Shown here: one piece after another, positions 1-10,118 of the stretch
Layout: every line of letters begins with the position of its first letter
How positions within the stretch are numbered: the first letter of the stretch is position 1
Source of the DNA: Komarekiella atlantica HA4396-MV6
GTDB lineage: Bacteria > Cyanobacteriota > Cyanobacteriia > Cyanobacteriales > Nostocaceae
Length of the DNA stretch: 64,000 nucleotides
Reading direction: 5' to 3'
Assembly: GCA_019359395.1 (NCBI GenBank)
Contig: JAHHHK010000008.1
Coordinates: 124,001-188,000 of the forward strand
Made by a program: the position numbers and the translations under genes
Notes under the pieces: generated by a model
What the model saw: only the letters and a program-made list of their open reading frames with translations
Told to the model about the DNA's origin: nothing
Databases searched by the model: none

Positions 1-2
1 CT

Positions 3-281
3 AAGAACGCTAAGAACGCTTTTACCATAGAGAAAGAGCTTAAAAAAATATTTGTTCAACTCCAACCGAATGAAAATAATTTGTTGGTTCGAGTTAAACG
101 CTCAGTTGATTTCAAACAATGGAGTCACCTTATTCCTCACGGTCGCGTTCTGGAAATCTACCGACAAGACGGACTGCATTATCAAGTAATTTTTGACATC
201 GGGATGACCTTTTTAGCAAGAGAGCGCGGAAAATATCGTGTTAAATTTACTACTTATGTAGTAGTTGAGAAAACCATTTAA
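3..281 (+). CDS. C-terminal part of a hypothetical protein, open to the left edge
   Basis: Frame is open from base 3 (KNAKNAFTIEKELKKIFVQLQPNENN...) into the listed ORF 81..281. Confidence 0.5.
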   Translation, partial: KNAKNAFTIEKELKKIFVQLQPNENNLLVRVKRSVDFKQWSHLIPHGRVLEIYRQDGLHYQVIFDIGMTFLARERGKYRVKFTTYVVVEKTI

Positions 282-790
282 AATTTGAGGATGGCGAAGA
301 ATTGGCGTTGCACAATACGGGATTTCCAAAGAAAAAAATATCCCATCGCTCTGAAGGCAAGGGAGCAGGGAGCAGGGGGAGGGAAAGTTGTAGTGAAGTC
401 CAGAAATTGGATAATTTATTTTTTGGAGTTCCCTAGAGGGCTGTTTAAAACTTTGTATTATTCGTCAAATTCACTCCTCAATCCAGAAAACCTCTAGCTC
501 AATTCATTGGGGCTTATTTTTGGTCAATACAATTGTTTTATGATCAATTTCAAAAACCCTCAGTATTTTCTGCTTCCACACCACCGGAGCCTTCCCCAAA
601 AAGCCAGTCGCTATCAGTGTCGGAATTTCCTTCGCCATCCACCTCTACTTCGCGTTCGGATGGGGACTGGCGCCAGTTGTTCAGACGTTGCCAGTCGCAA
701 CAACTTTAACTTTAGACATAAATTACAAAATATAATCTTTAAGCGCGAGCTTCTTCCCACGAGAAGAATAATTGAGAATGTATCGCTAAG

Positions 791-2011
791 ATGCAGAAAC
801 CACCCATGCCGAAAAACTGGATTATTAAAGTAGACAACTATTTCCATGCAAACCCCAATTGCATCATCGCCACCGCCCATGTGGACACGTTTCCCACAAA
901 CCTACCCCTAGAACCCAACATCCGAGAACCTAACCGCAAAAGTGCGACATACCGACAAATCTTTGACTCTGTGACAACTCAACCAGAAAAATTCTTCTCT
1001 CGTCACAGTGGAATCGTTCTGTCAGCGAATAAAGTTAAGCCCAGCAAAAACAAAACCGAACTGGAGCTAGAAGTCTTAGAAGCTAGCGAGGGGGGTAGCG
1101 ATGGCATTATCAATGGAGGTCACACAGTTTTAGCGTTTGAGCAAGCTAAAAATTACAAATATGACCTAACTCAAGCCAGAGTCAAAGTTACCATCCACAT
1201 TGGCCTCCAGGAAGAGGAGGCTAAAGATATAGCCCTCGCATCCAATACTACAACACCAGTAGATTCTCGCTCCAAAGTGAACGCTAGGGGAGATTACAAA
1301 TTTATCAAGCAGTATTTAGCACAGTTAGAAAGAGCAGAAGATAGAAAATTTAGAATAGCCTATTACCAAAACCAAAGCGGCGCTCCTAGAAATGCCCAGT
1401 GTAATGTTAACCACTTGTTCAAGCTTCTAAACTGCCTCGACAGAAATAGATACAACCCTGACGGCAATAAACGAAGCAAGCACCCTACAGGTACGAACAC
1501 CCCAAGCCAAATCACAGACACTGAGAGGGAAAGATTAACTCTTTTACTGCCTCTACTTCCCAAAGCTCTGTGGATAGAGCAAAGACTGTACGAAATTATC
1601 CAAGAACATATCAGCAACCCCAGAAGAAAGGGTGTCAACGATTTAGCATCAATCGATACACGCAAAAGTACCCTTCTCCCCGACAGCAAGTACTCGTTTG
1701 GGTTTGGTGCGCCAACTGACCTGGCACTACCCATAATTGCATCCTATCGGGTATTCTTAGACCAAGACTATAACTGGATTATTCCTTTTGACGAATTCGC
1801 CGAAAACTTTCTCCAACACCTGTGGGTTAACTATTACCGTAAATACTTGATATCGGAGAAAACAGCAGGAAATACAGTGGGGACTAAAATTTGTCGCAAC
1901 TCAGAAATTTGGGAAAGTCTGTACATTTCAGCCCAAAGTTATCTCAATCAGCACTTGGTGAAAATTGTCAACTCCAGCAAGCATGAAGAATTAACGCTGA
2001 CACCAAGCTAA
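791..2011 (+). CDS. AIPR-like (abortive infection phage resistance type) protein
   Basis: 406 aa; 'FFSRHSGIVLSANKV...GIINGGHTVLAF' resembles the AIPR 'NNGI...vNGgQT' core; true start may be ATG at 806. Confidence 0.5.
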   Translation: MQKPPMPKNWIIKVDNYFHANPNCIIATAHVDTFPTNLPLEPNIREPNRKSATYRQIFDSVTTQPEKFFSRHSGIVLSANKVKPSKNKTELELEVLEASEGGSDGIINGGHTVLAFEQAKNYKYDLTQARVKVTIHIGLQEEEAKDIALASNTTTPVDSRSKVNARGDYKFIKQYLAQLERAEDRKFRIAYYQNQSGAPRNAQCNVNHLFKLLNCLDRNRYNPDGNKRSKHPTGTNTPSQITDTERERLTLLLPLLPKALWIEQRLYEIIQEHISNPRRKGVNDLASIDTRKSTLLPDSKYSFGFGAPTDLALPIIASYRVFLDQDYNWIIPFDEFAENFLQHLWVNYYRKYLISEKTAGNTVGTKICRNSEIWESLYISAQSYLNQHLVKIVNSSKHEELTLTPS

Positions 2012-2833
2012 AATGTCCACTTAACAATTAATTGTCATCTAGGAAGAGATTATAGGCATTTTCTAGAATACCAGTCTCTAGGCAAAGCCTAATTGTGTTG
2101 CGATCGCCCACCGTAGGCGCTTTGTGCCATCGCAGCGCAAGGGATTTTCAAAATACAGGTTCTGTGGGTTGGCAATTACCGTCTACCCCTAAAACCTGTA
2201 GCCTTTACTAGAAAAGGATTTCCGAATTTCAATAACAAATTAGACTTGACACGATGGATTTTACGGCGTACCTAGGTAGGTAAATTGCGCTTTCACGAGA
2301 ATTAAACCTCGTCCAAGTTCAAAAGGGAACTCTTAACAGGCGAAAGTATAGGATTTGGGAGTAAAACCCGATTAAGAAAAAACTATGGGTTTCAAAGTAG
2401 ACGCGGTTTATCTGCACTTTATTGGTGCGATGGGCTTACGCCCCGTCTTTTCGCGATGACCTCCGGTCGGTCGGAGACCATCGCATTCCTAAACAGTTGC
2501 TCCCGTTCACCTGCGGCGGTTTGGGAAGAAGCTAACAGCACCAGCTTCCGAAACAAACACGGGCGGTGAATTAATTTCAGAATGCCTATGACAAGAGTAG
2601 TTTTAGATACTAAGCCTGATGAAGGCCCTTGCAAAGGAGTATCAAAAAACCGACTTGTGCGTTCACACAAGTTAACATTTCAATTAATTTGGCAAAACCC
2701 TTTTTATTAGTAGTGAGTAGAGTAGCAAGGGGGAGTAGAATGAGACTAAAAATGTCTGGGAACAAACGTTATCGGACATTTATTTCGGGTGGATAAACCC
2801 GCTTTATTCCGCGTATTATTTTGAGGCTGTGTG

Positions 2834-3901
2834 ATGACGTTATCACGTACAGACGCAGGTGTAGATACAGAAGAATTAGGGGTGGCGATCGCTCAGTTAT
2901 CACCGGAACAACTAGCGGTGATCAAAGCAACGGTCGAAGCGGTGGTACAGGCAACTGGCACGCCCAAAATCACTGGGGCGGAAACCACCAGCGAATTGTT
3001 TTCTAGTTGGCTCACAAGTAGGGAGTCAGAGCAAACTGTGCGGGCATACCGAAATGACGTGATGCACTTTGTCCAGTGGCGACTAGGCATTGACTATCCA
3101 GACTTAGACAATTTAAACCTGCACGCGACCACCAAAGAAGATGTGGACAATTACAAAGCTCACCTACTTAAGAAAGAGAAAACAGGGGAAATTGCTCGTG
3201 CTTCTGTCCGCCGTCGCCTTGCTTCCCTTAAAAGCTTTCTACGCTACGCTTGCGATGTAGGCTACTTGCGGGCCAACCCTGCAATGTTGTTGAAAGTACC
3301 TCCGGAGCGCAAAAAGATTAAGGAGCGCACCCTGACTGAGACTGAGATTGAAATGCTATTTGACGCAGCTGCACAAGTTGTAGAACAAGCCCCCACTCCT
3401 CACAAAAAGATACAAGCGCTACGCAACCAACTAATTCTGGAGCTTTTTTACTACGGTGCTATTCGGGTAGGTGAGAGTGGTTTAACCTGGGCTACCATGC
3501 ATTCAAATCAATCCGGGCTACCTTATATCAAAGTGGTAGGCAAAGGAGACAAGGAGCGCGATGTTCCCATACCAACAGAACTTTACCAATACCTTTTGGC
3601 TAATCGACAACATACTAAAGACAAAACCGAGCCGCTTTTCACAAGCCAAAAAACGGGTGAACCCATTTGCGATCGCCACATCCGCCGCATCATCAAATCC
3701 ATTGCCGAAGTAGCAGGGTTAAGTCGCATTCCCTCCCCACACTGGTTGCGGCACAGTCACGCCACCCATGCTGCTAAAAACACGCCTATTCACATCATCA
3801 CCAAAACGCTGGGACACTCGTCAGGGAAAATCACGATAGACAACTATTTACATGTGGGTGAAGATGAAGCTAGCTCTCTTAACCTCAAACGATATCGCTG
3901 A
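2834..3901 (+). CDS. Tyrosine recombinase / XerC-D-like integrase
   Basis: N-terminal SAM-like core-binding domain; catalytic pattern 'GAIRVGE', 'HWLRHSHATHAAK', 'LGHSSGKITIDNYLH'. Confidence 0.93.
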   Translation: MTLSRTDAGVDTEELGVAIAQLSPEQLAVIKATVEAVVQATGTPKITGAETTSELFSSWLTSRESEQTVRAYRNDVMHFVQWRLGIDYPDLDNLNLHATTKEDVDNYKAHLLKKEKTGEIARASVRRRLASLKSFLRYACDVGYLRANPAMLLKVPPERKKIKERTLTETEIEMLFDAAAQVVEQAPTPHKKIQALRNQLILELFYYGAIRVGESGLTWATMHSNQSGLPYIKVVGKGDKERDVPIPTELYQYLLANRQHTKDKTEPLFTSQKTGEPICDRHIRRIIKSIAEVAGLSRIPSPHWLRHSHATHAAKNTPIHIITKTLGHSSGKITIDNYLHVGEDEASSLNLKRYR

Positions 3902-3985
3902 GGCTTTGTGAGACATGCCCCAATTAGAAATGGCGATCGCCACGTAGCCCATCGCGCCACTACCCCAGAAATGTGAACGCTTGCG

Positions 3986-4540
3986 TCACCTGAGCGGATG
4001 ATACAGTTCGTCAAGAGCATTCCATTCCCAACCCACGCTCATTGGGTCGCGGTTACGTGACCAACTCAAAAATTCTTTGGCGCTGAGTTTTTCTCTTTCA
4101 GCAATCAGGCTTTGGGGGCTAACACCGAGTCTTGGAGCAAGACTTTCATTTGTCCTGGGTTGTAATTCAACTTGTGTTTGTTGGTATGGGTGCACTTGTC
4201 TTCGCGGTTTGTTGTTGCCCAATCTCCCAGAGGCGATTGCCCGTTCGATTAGCTCCAGCTTTTTGGTGATAGCTTCAAGTTTTGTTTCCACCAAGGAGCC
4301 TTGATCGGCAAGATGGAATTCCAGTTTCTCCAGCTTTTTCTCTAGCTGTTTGACTGATTTACTGCCTACCGTTACATCGATATCATTATTGATATCAAAT
4401 TTTATTAGTAATTCCTCTAAGGCTTGCAGCAAGGCAATTGTATGCCCTTGCCTGTGTAGTTTTGATAGTCGCCGAACCACCTTAATTAGTGGAACGGGCA
4501 CACGAATCATCTCGCTTGGTGGGGACTTTTGCTCAGGCAT
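3986..4540 (-). CDS. Putative plasmid DNA-binding protein (short N-terminal RHH-like segment plus coiled coil)
   Basis: N-terminus 'MIRVPVPLIKVVRRLSKLHRQG' plus a coiled-coil region; paired GATATC sites at and inside the gene. Confidence 0.5.
   Translation of the reverse strand: MPEQKSPPSEMIRVPVPLIKVVRRLSKLHRQGHTIALLQALEELLIKFDINNDIDVTVGSKSVKQLEKKLEKLEFHLADQGSLVETKLEAITKKLELIERAIASGRLGNNKPRRQVHPYQQTQVELQPRTNESLAPRLGVSPQSLIAEREKLSAKEFLSWSRNRDPMSVGWEWNALDELYHPLR
4379..4396. promoter_or_regulatory. GATATCATTATTGATATC, candidate operator or centromere site inside the CDS
   Basis: Near-identical (1 mismatch) to the site at 4543-4560. Confidence 0.4.
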
Positions 4541-4542
4541 TT

Positions 4543-4560
4543 GATATCATTTTTGATATC
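4543..4560. promoter_or_regulatory. GATATCATTTTTGATATC, candidate operator abutting the start codon of the minus-strand gene
   Basis: Two GATATC 12 bp apart directly upstream of the 3986..4540 start codon. Confidence 0.45.
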
Positions 4561-4993
4561 GACATATTGATTGTAAAAGGTTTGGCGCAAAGCTATAATT
4601 TACTGAGTATAAATTATGCCCATATTTTAAAGAGTTAGTTACATTTAGACACAATCTGCAACGGAGGCGATCGCTTCCAGCGGGCGGTTACGCCATCGCA
4701 CTTGCTATTTAGACCCGGCGCGTTGACGCACTTCCCCTCGCTGTCCGTATACTCATTACTCAGCACTCATTACTCCCTAGTGCCGATACATAAGCACACT
4801 ATCCGAAAGAGATTGTCCCAGTTTAAGAAGTGAACTTAAGACATCACCTCATAATTTGGTTGAAATTCTAGTGTCCCTTTTCGTTGATTAGTTTCATAGG
4901 TGGGCTAGAACCAACAGAGTGTTCTGATTATTCTGTAACTAACTGAAAGCTAAAATTTTAACCATGTAGGGGTAGAGCTACCAATGTAGGGAA

Positions 4994-5509
4994 ATGACCG
5001 AACTATATAAAGCTGGAATCATTGAGGTAATAGAAGCAGAAGATGAAGATGAAGATTTATTTGACGTTGCGGTGCATTTTGACGGCGATATTTTTCTTCC
5101 CAACGTCGTTTTTGAAGGCAAAGACCACGCATTGCGGCAAGCTAAAAAGCTTTATGATTGGCTAGAAGCTAATCCAAAGGAAATCAATGGGGAGCGACTG
5201 CGTTGGCAATCATACACAGTTAATCGTGAATCTCTAAGAGAGTATCCAGCCTGCTATTTACCTTACTACTATTCAAGGTACGAGCAAAGTTTAGAAGTTT
5301 TTTCAATTGTTGAGCGAGACCAAGAAGCCATTGCTTATGGTTGGTTGAGCGCTGAACCTTTACCTTACTATATGGATAAAGAAGATGGTTTGGTAGTTAT
5401 TGGAGACATTTCAGATGATGCTGTGCTTGCTGGTTGGCATAAAGCTATTGATATACGCATTCACATTTACTCTTTTATCTACCAGTCAAATAGCAGTCAC
5501 AAGCTTTAA
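4994..5509 (+). CDS. Hypothetical acidic protein
   Basis: 171-aa ORF with ATG start, in a run of plus-strand genes. Confidence 0.6.
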   Translation: MTELYKAGIIEVIEAEDEDEDLFDVAVHFDGDIFLPNVVFEGKDHALRQAKKLYDWLEANPKEINGERLRWQSYTVNRESLREYPACYLPYYYSRYEQSLEVFSIVERDQEAIAYGWLSAEPLPYYMDKEDGLVVIGDISDDAVLAGWHKAIDIRIHIYSFIYQSNSSHKL

Positions 5510-5536
5510 TAATCAGTTGACAATTAGGAGCTTTAG

Positions 5537-6085
5537 GTGCAGCGAAAAATCGAGTTAAAAAGGGGTGTTGATAATACATCTGTTGAAGCCTATTTGGTAG
5601 ATTTAGTCCAAAGACATGTTGATGATTATGTCAACTATTGGGTAGAAAACTTAAGGTTATTTAGTCAAGAAGATAAATACTGGGACTGGATATTCAAATT
5701 AAGATATATTGACAATCAAGAAAATCTTGAAGGTTACGCAGTTGAGTGCGAAAACAAAACTCAAGGATTAATGATAATAGAAACGCAAATGCACGGTTCC
5801 CGATTGAATATTGGTAAGAGGCTAGTTTATGTTGATGGTATTGCCACTGCCCCCACTAACCGAATCGAGATTCAACGCCCACCTCAATTCAAAGGTGTTG
5901 GTCAAGCACTATTAAATTTCGCAAGAATTAGAAGTGTTGAGCTTGGGTATGAAGGTAGAATTGGGTTGCATTCCTTACCAAGGTCTGAAGGATTTTATGA
6001 AAAACAAAATATGTTGAACTGCGGTTCGGAAGAAGAATATGAAAATTTAGTCTACTTTGAGTATGGTGTATTGAGACCAAGATAA
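5537..6085 (+). CDS. GNAT-like acetyltransferase
   Basis: 'FKGVGQALLNFARIRSVELGYEGRIGLHSLPRSEGFYEKQNM' resembles the GNAT acetyl-CoA-binding motif and C-terminal region; likely GTG start. Confidence 0.65.
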   Translation: MQRKIELKRGVDNTSVEAYLVDLVQRHVDDYVNYWVENLRLFSQEDKYWDWIFKLRYIDNQENLEGYAVECENKTQGLMIIETQMHGSRLNIGKRLVYVDGIATAPTNRIEIQRPPQFKGVGQALLNFARIRSVELGYEGRIGLHSLPRSEGFYEKQNMLNCGSEEEYENLVYFEYGVLRPR

Positions 6086-6107
6086 GGGCTGATCCAGGTA
6101 AAAATTT

Positions 6108-6647
6108 ATGAATCATCAACAGCAAAAGGATAATTCTGAGGCAAACGAGTCAATAACAACCCAAGAAGCTATAGATTTACTTTTTGGTGAAGGATGGCTC
6201 GAAGAGGCTGTTTGCATCGAAGATGAAGCAAATTGCACTATTGGCGCTGGTTTGGATTGGGGTAATGCATTACCACCTTTAATGCTCAACCTTCCTTTAT
6301 TTGGTCGCCTATCAACGCTGCGTGTATCTCTCAACCGCGAAGTCAGGCTAATAATTGAAACATGGGATTTAGGTATAGGTACAACTTCTGCAACAGAGAC
6401 TGCAAGGACACGCATTAAAGAGCGGTTGCTATCTCCTACGCCTGAGTTAATACCTCACTTGGAAGCTACTTTGTTGCAAGATGATTTATACGGTGAGGAG
6501 TTTATATCTAACCGCGAAGCTCTCAAATCGCTACTTGCAGTAGTTCTTACTGATTCTGATAGAGAAGAAATTGCAGAGAAGGCTGCTAATTCAATACGCA
6601 CACAAGTTATGTCACAGGTGAATTTTTCCGGAAAACTTTCTGCGTAA
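6108..6647 (+). CDS. Hypothetical protein
   Basis: 179-aa ORF, closely spaced after the GNAT-like gene. Confidence 0.6.
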   Translation: MNHQQQKDNSEANESITTQEAIDLLFGEGWLEEAVCIEDEANCTIGAGLDWGNALPPLMLNLPLFGRLSTLRVSLNREVRLIIETWDLGIGTTSATETARTRIKERLLSPTPELIPHLEATLLQDDLYGEEFISNREALKSLLAVVLTDSDREEIAEKAANSIRTQVMSQVNFSGKLSA

Positions 6648-6717
6648 ATATAATCACAATAATATCGCGTCAAATTAAATCAAAATTAGTTTTCTGCAAC
6701 CTAAAAATAACTGATTT

Positions 6718-7017
6718 ATGACTGGTAAAAACCGCAGTCGCTATTCTTCAAACTGGGATACTATCGCACTTGAGGTCAAATCAAAATCAGACTGGAAATG
6801 CACGCGCTGCGGTATGCAATGCTTACGTCCAACTGATAAAAGAGATGGATTAAATCGTAGAGAACGCAGCATTAAAACGTTAGTGGTTCACCACCGAAAT
6901 TATACGCCCGAGGACAACCGAGCAGAAAATCTCGCGGCTTTATGCAGCAGCTGTCATATGCTGTTCCATACGCGCAGACGGGGAAACATATCACCAGGAC
7001 AACTATCTTTGTGGTAG
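6718..7017 (+). CDS. HNH endonuclease domain protein
   Basis: 'CTRCGMQC...LVVHHRNYTPEDNRAENLAALCSSCHMLFH' two CxxC pairs and HH/N/H core. Confidence 0.85.
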   Translation: MTGKNRSRYSSNWDTIALEVKSKSDWKCTRCGMQCLRPTDKRDGLNRRERSIKTLVVHHRNYTPEDNRAENLAALCSSCHMLFHTRRRGNISPGQLSLW

Positions 7018-7151
7018 AAAAACTAGTAGTTTAAGACAAATCAATAGTAGATAGTTATCATAAAGGTAAAAGATAAATATTATCTTTCTAAGTCAACATC
7101 ACAACATTTGCTGACGCAACAACTTCGTTGAAAAATTGAAGTTGTATAGAC

Positions 7152-7319
7152 ATGAAAACTACTACGAGTTCTAACCCAAAAACTAACCAAAAATTAGTAA
7201 AGTTTGCACAGCAAATTCAACAAACAAGCACCTTCATAAGCGAAGCAGATTACTACGACTACGAAGCAGAATTAGCACAAGAAAAATCAGACTACTATCA
7301 CTTGCAGTACAGATACTAA
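7152..7319 (+). CDS. 55-aa Tyr-rich small protein (not in ORF track)
   Basis: MKTTTSSNPKTNQKLVKFAQQIQQTSTFISEADYYDYEAELAQEKSDYYHLQYRY, followed by a terminator-like hairpin. Confidence 0.45.
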   Translation: MKTTTSSNPKTNQKLVKFAQQIQQTSTFISEADYYDYEAELAQEKSDYYHLQYRY

Positions 7320-7357
7320 ATTCAATCTCCCTTCAAGCATCAACTCTTCTTAGTCAA

Positions 7358-7390
7358 CAACTAGTAGCAACTAACTGCTAGTTGTTTTTT
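7358..7390 (+). terminator. Rho-independent terminator-like hairpin
   Basis: CAACTAGTAG...CTGCTAGTTG then TTTTTT. Confidence 0.65.
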
Positions 7391-7406
7391 ATATCAAAAG
7401 TAAATT

Positions 7407-8009
7407 ATGACTTCAGCAATTGAACGTGAAATCAACCAACTCACTCTCAAAGAATTAAGCCTAGATGCTGCTAAACTTTGGTCACAGATAGAAGAAGCAG
7501 GCGAGTTAGGCGAACAGGGTAATGTAGAACAACTCGTACAAGAACTTATGACTATTCAGGATGGTATCGAAACCAAAATCGATGCGATCGCCTGGGTAGT
7601 TGACCAGTTAAATCTTGACCTTGAAACTTGGGAGGAAAGAAAAGCGCGAGTAGCCGAACTCCACGACCAGGTAATCTCACGTCGTAAAACTCAACTTGAA
7701 CAAATCAAGCGCACCCTCATCCACCTACACGAGATTGGATTAATCAATGACAAAAACATCGGTAAGGAAAGGGTAATTGAAATCAGGGATAATCCACCCA
7801 AAGTGGCTAACTTACTAGTAGAAGTAGATGATGAAGATTTTCCTGATGAATTTAGAGTTATTAAGTACCAAGCTAATAATAAGGCAATTCTTGAAGCCTA
7901 TAAATCTGGTAAAGATATTAGCAATGTTGCTGAGGTAACTATCGGTAAACAGGTACGGTTTAAGGTGCAATCAGGTAGTAAAACGCGCAATAAGAAAAAC
8001 CACAACTAA
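7407..8009 (+). CDS. Siphovirus Gp157-like protein
   Basis: Gp157-type layout 'MTIQDGIETKIDAIAWVVDQLNLDLETWEERKARVAEL...' and C-terminal 'YKSGKDISNVAEVTIGKQVRFK'. Confidence 0.75.
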   Translation: MTSAIEREINQLTLKELSLDAAKLWSQIEEAGELGEQGNVEQLVQELMTIQDGIETKIDAIAWVVDQLNLDLETWEERKARVAELHDQVISRRKTQLEQIKRTLIHLHEIGLINDKNIGKERVIEIRDNPPKVANLLVEVDDEDFPDEFRVIKYQANNKAILEAYKSGKDISNVAEVTIGKQVRFKVQSGSKTRNKKNHN

Positions 8010-8566
8010 TGGCATACGCCTCAACCATGTAAATCAAACATAGCTATATCCCATTTCCGAATATATCATCAAATGGTTAAGGGTCAAATCTTAATCATTT
8101 TTATTTTTTCTAAAAACTATAGGACTAGTATTTGATTTTTGCCAAGATAGGCACAACTTCAAGAGGCTTCTTTCCTGCGATGCACTGAGCTTGCCGAAGT
8201 GTTCCCTGTTCCCTGCATACACAAATAATTTTAGAAATCAAACCTGATTCCTATATAGCTTAATTTTAAACTTCTTCAAAAAATCATCAAAACTTTGCCT
8301 AGATTTAAAATCATTGAAGATATAATCGATGAAATAGGAAATATCAATGTTAGCAACAGTAACTATGTCGGACTAGGTACAAACATCGTTACGATAGGTT
8401 GGTATATTTAACCTTATTTAGTATGGCTCAATAGGTAATTGCATTTGATTAGGTAGTTTCTAATTTTCAACTAGTAATCAAACTACCCTTAGTTTAAGCT
8501 TAATCTGAAGGTATGCAATCACCATCAATAAAAAGTTAAATATTAGCCCTTGGAAGCAACCTTCAA

Positions 8567-9016
8567 ATGTCATATCACAAGAACCGAAGTATAGTTATCC
8601 GTAACGCTATTATCGACAGTTTGTTTATCCTCTGGTGTTTAGTCTGGCGCACTGGTTTAGGGCTAACCTTTTTTATCATCTATGCTTCCCTTGGCTACAT
8701 ATATAGCTGGCCATTCTATCTTCCAATTTCGATTATTTTAGGATTTACCCCTTGGGGCTGGAAGGTACAAGAAGAAAGAAGGGATAGAGAAGAAGAACGA
8801 AAAATGAGGAAATTGAAAAATCAAATAGTGGACGATTTTATCTATGCCAAAGCCGAATCAAATATCGAGATAAATTACAGGGGAGTTATCTTCCTCAAGT
8901 CAGTATTTGGTCTATTTGTTAGCGGCTTTTGGGGGATAATATTTGGCTGGAAAGCTATTTGGAGTATGGTAGTACAGTTAGTAGATAATATCAAAACAGT
9001 TATTAAATATATATAA
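8567..9016 (+). CDS. Membrane protein, hypothetical
   Basis: Hydrophobic segments flanking a charged central region. Confidence 0.5.
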   Translation: MSYHKNRSIVIRNAIIDSLFILWCLVWRTGLGLTFFIIYASLGYIYSWPFYLPISIILGFTPWGWKVQEERRDREEERKMRKLKNQIVDDFIYAKAESNIEINYRGVIFLKSVFGLFVSGFWGIIFGWKAIWSMVVQLVDNIKTVIKYI

Positions 9017-9351
9017 AATAACATTTTCATCCAACCAAACCAAGCCCAAGAGTTATTTCATCACTGTTTCAGTATCATTTGGAGACAGTAAGTATTAAAA
9101 TATAACTTATTTTTGAGCTTTTAATTAATAGAAAATTTATTAACACTTCCGATAAATAAGCACCAATTAAATAATTATGTCATTCAATAATATTTAATAT
9201 CTCTGGTTTTGGGATAACATCAAAGCTGACAGAGTAATTTTGTAAAAAAGTATTTTTAATATCACACAAGCTCACGCTTAATATAAATAGAAAGCTGGCA
9301 TATCTCTTCATAAATAGCCAGTTACTAGTTATATCAACAGGAGTTACAACA

Positions 9352-9726
9352 ATGGAATTAACACAGTATATGCTAACAGGGCTTCTCTACGTGATTATTT
9401 ACGGATTTTCTACTTTCTTTATTTTTCAATTCTTGCTAGAGATATCTATCGCTTTTGAAAAACACTGCAACTGCACTACATCTATAAAACCCACTGTAAT
9501 TCAAACCGAAACCTTAACTGAAAAATCCAAAATTCGGATATCTACCAAAAACAAACATCAAGTATCTACAACCAAACAGATGACTGTTCAACAGTTAAGA
9601 AAGAAATGCTCACAAGTTGGAATAAAATGGAGTTACGCTATCCAAGAAACCAAAACAGGCAAGAAACGACATCTCAACCGAGAAGAAATGTTAATAGCCT
9701 TAAGCCAAATTAAACAGTCAGCATAA
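9352..9726 (+). CDS. Membrane-anchored hypothetical protein
   Basis: N-terminal TM helix; C-terminal basic helix 'MTVQQLRKKCSQVGIKWSYAIQETKTGKKRHLNREEMLIAL'. Confidence 0.5.
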   Translation: MELTQYMLTGLLYVIIYGFSTFFIFQFLLEISIAFEKHCNCTTSIKPTVIQTETLTEKSKIRISTKNKHQVSTTKQMTVQQLRKKCSQVGIKWSYAIQETKTGKKRHLNREEMLIALSQIKQSA

Positions 9727-9787
9727 TAAAAATATAAACTGATAGTAATCCATTCTATCGCAGTATAAAATAGAGCTAAGGAAAAAG

Positions 9788-10105
9788 GTGGCTTATATGA
9801 CTGACGATGTGGGGCGAATTGGATTGGAAGAAACAATTGCGGCATTGCGGCGGGAAATAATAGCATCCATCGTTGCCTCTCAAGACGAAAGACTGCGCTT
9901 TGAAGTCGGAGAGGTGACAGTGGAGTTTCATGTCGAAGTAGAACGCAGTGCAGATGTGAAGGGCGGAATCAAGTTCTGGGTAGTTGGACTAGGTGGAAGC
10001 AGTGGCACAAAAGACAAGTCCATTCACAAAGTAACTATTCCTCTCAAACCTCTTAGACGAGATGGAAAACCTGTGTTAACAGGCAGTGACGAGGTTCCAA
10101 AGTAG
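9788..10105 (+). CDS. Trypco2-like (trypsin-co-occurring) domain protein
   Basis: 'IGLEETIAALRREIIASIVASQDERLRFEVGEVTVEFHVEVERSADVKGGIKFWVVGLGG' plus adjacency to a trypsin-NTPase gene. Confidence 0.75.
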   Translation: MAYMTDDVGRIGLEETIAALRREIIASIVASQDERLRFEVGEVTVEFHVEVERSADVKGGIKFWVVGLGGSSGTKDKSIHKVTIPLKPLRRDGKPVLTGSDEVPK

Positions 10106-10118
10106 GGGGTGAGTGTGA

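Noticed and set aside
285-880. ORFs 285..497, 507..833 (+) and 614..880 (-)
   Set aside because: Overlap each other and a GGGAGCAGGG low-complexity stretch; no recognisable motif, likely spurious.
2020-2830. Possible structured RNA or att region between the AIPR-like gene and the recombinase
   Set aside because: Contains palindromic cyanobacterial repeats, but I could not identify an RNA family or duplicated att core by eye.
8010-8566. Possible small ORF (PRFKIIEDIIDEIGNINVSNSNYVGLGTNIVTIGWYI) near 8290-8411
   Set aside because: No ATG, no recognised family; too short to support.
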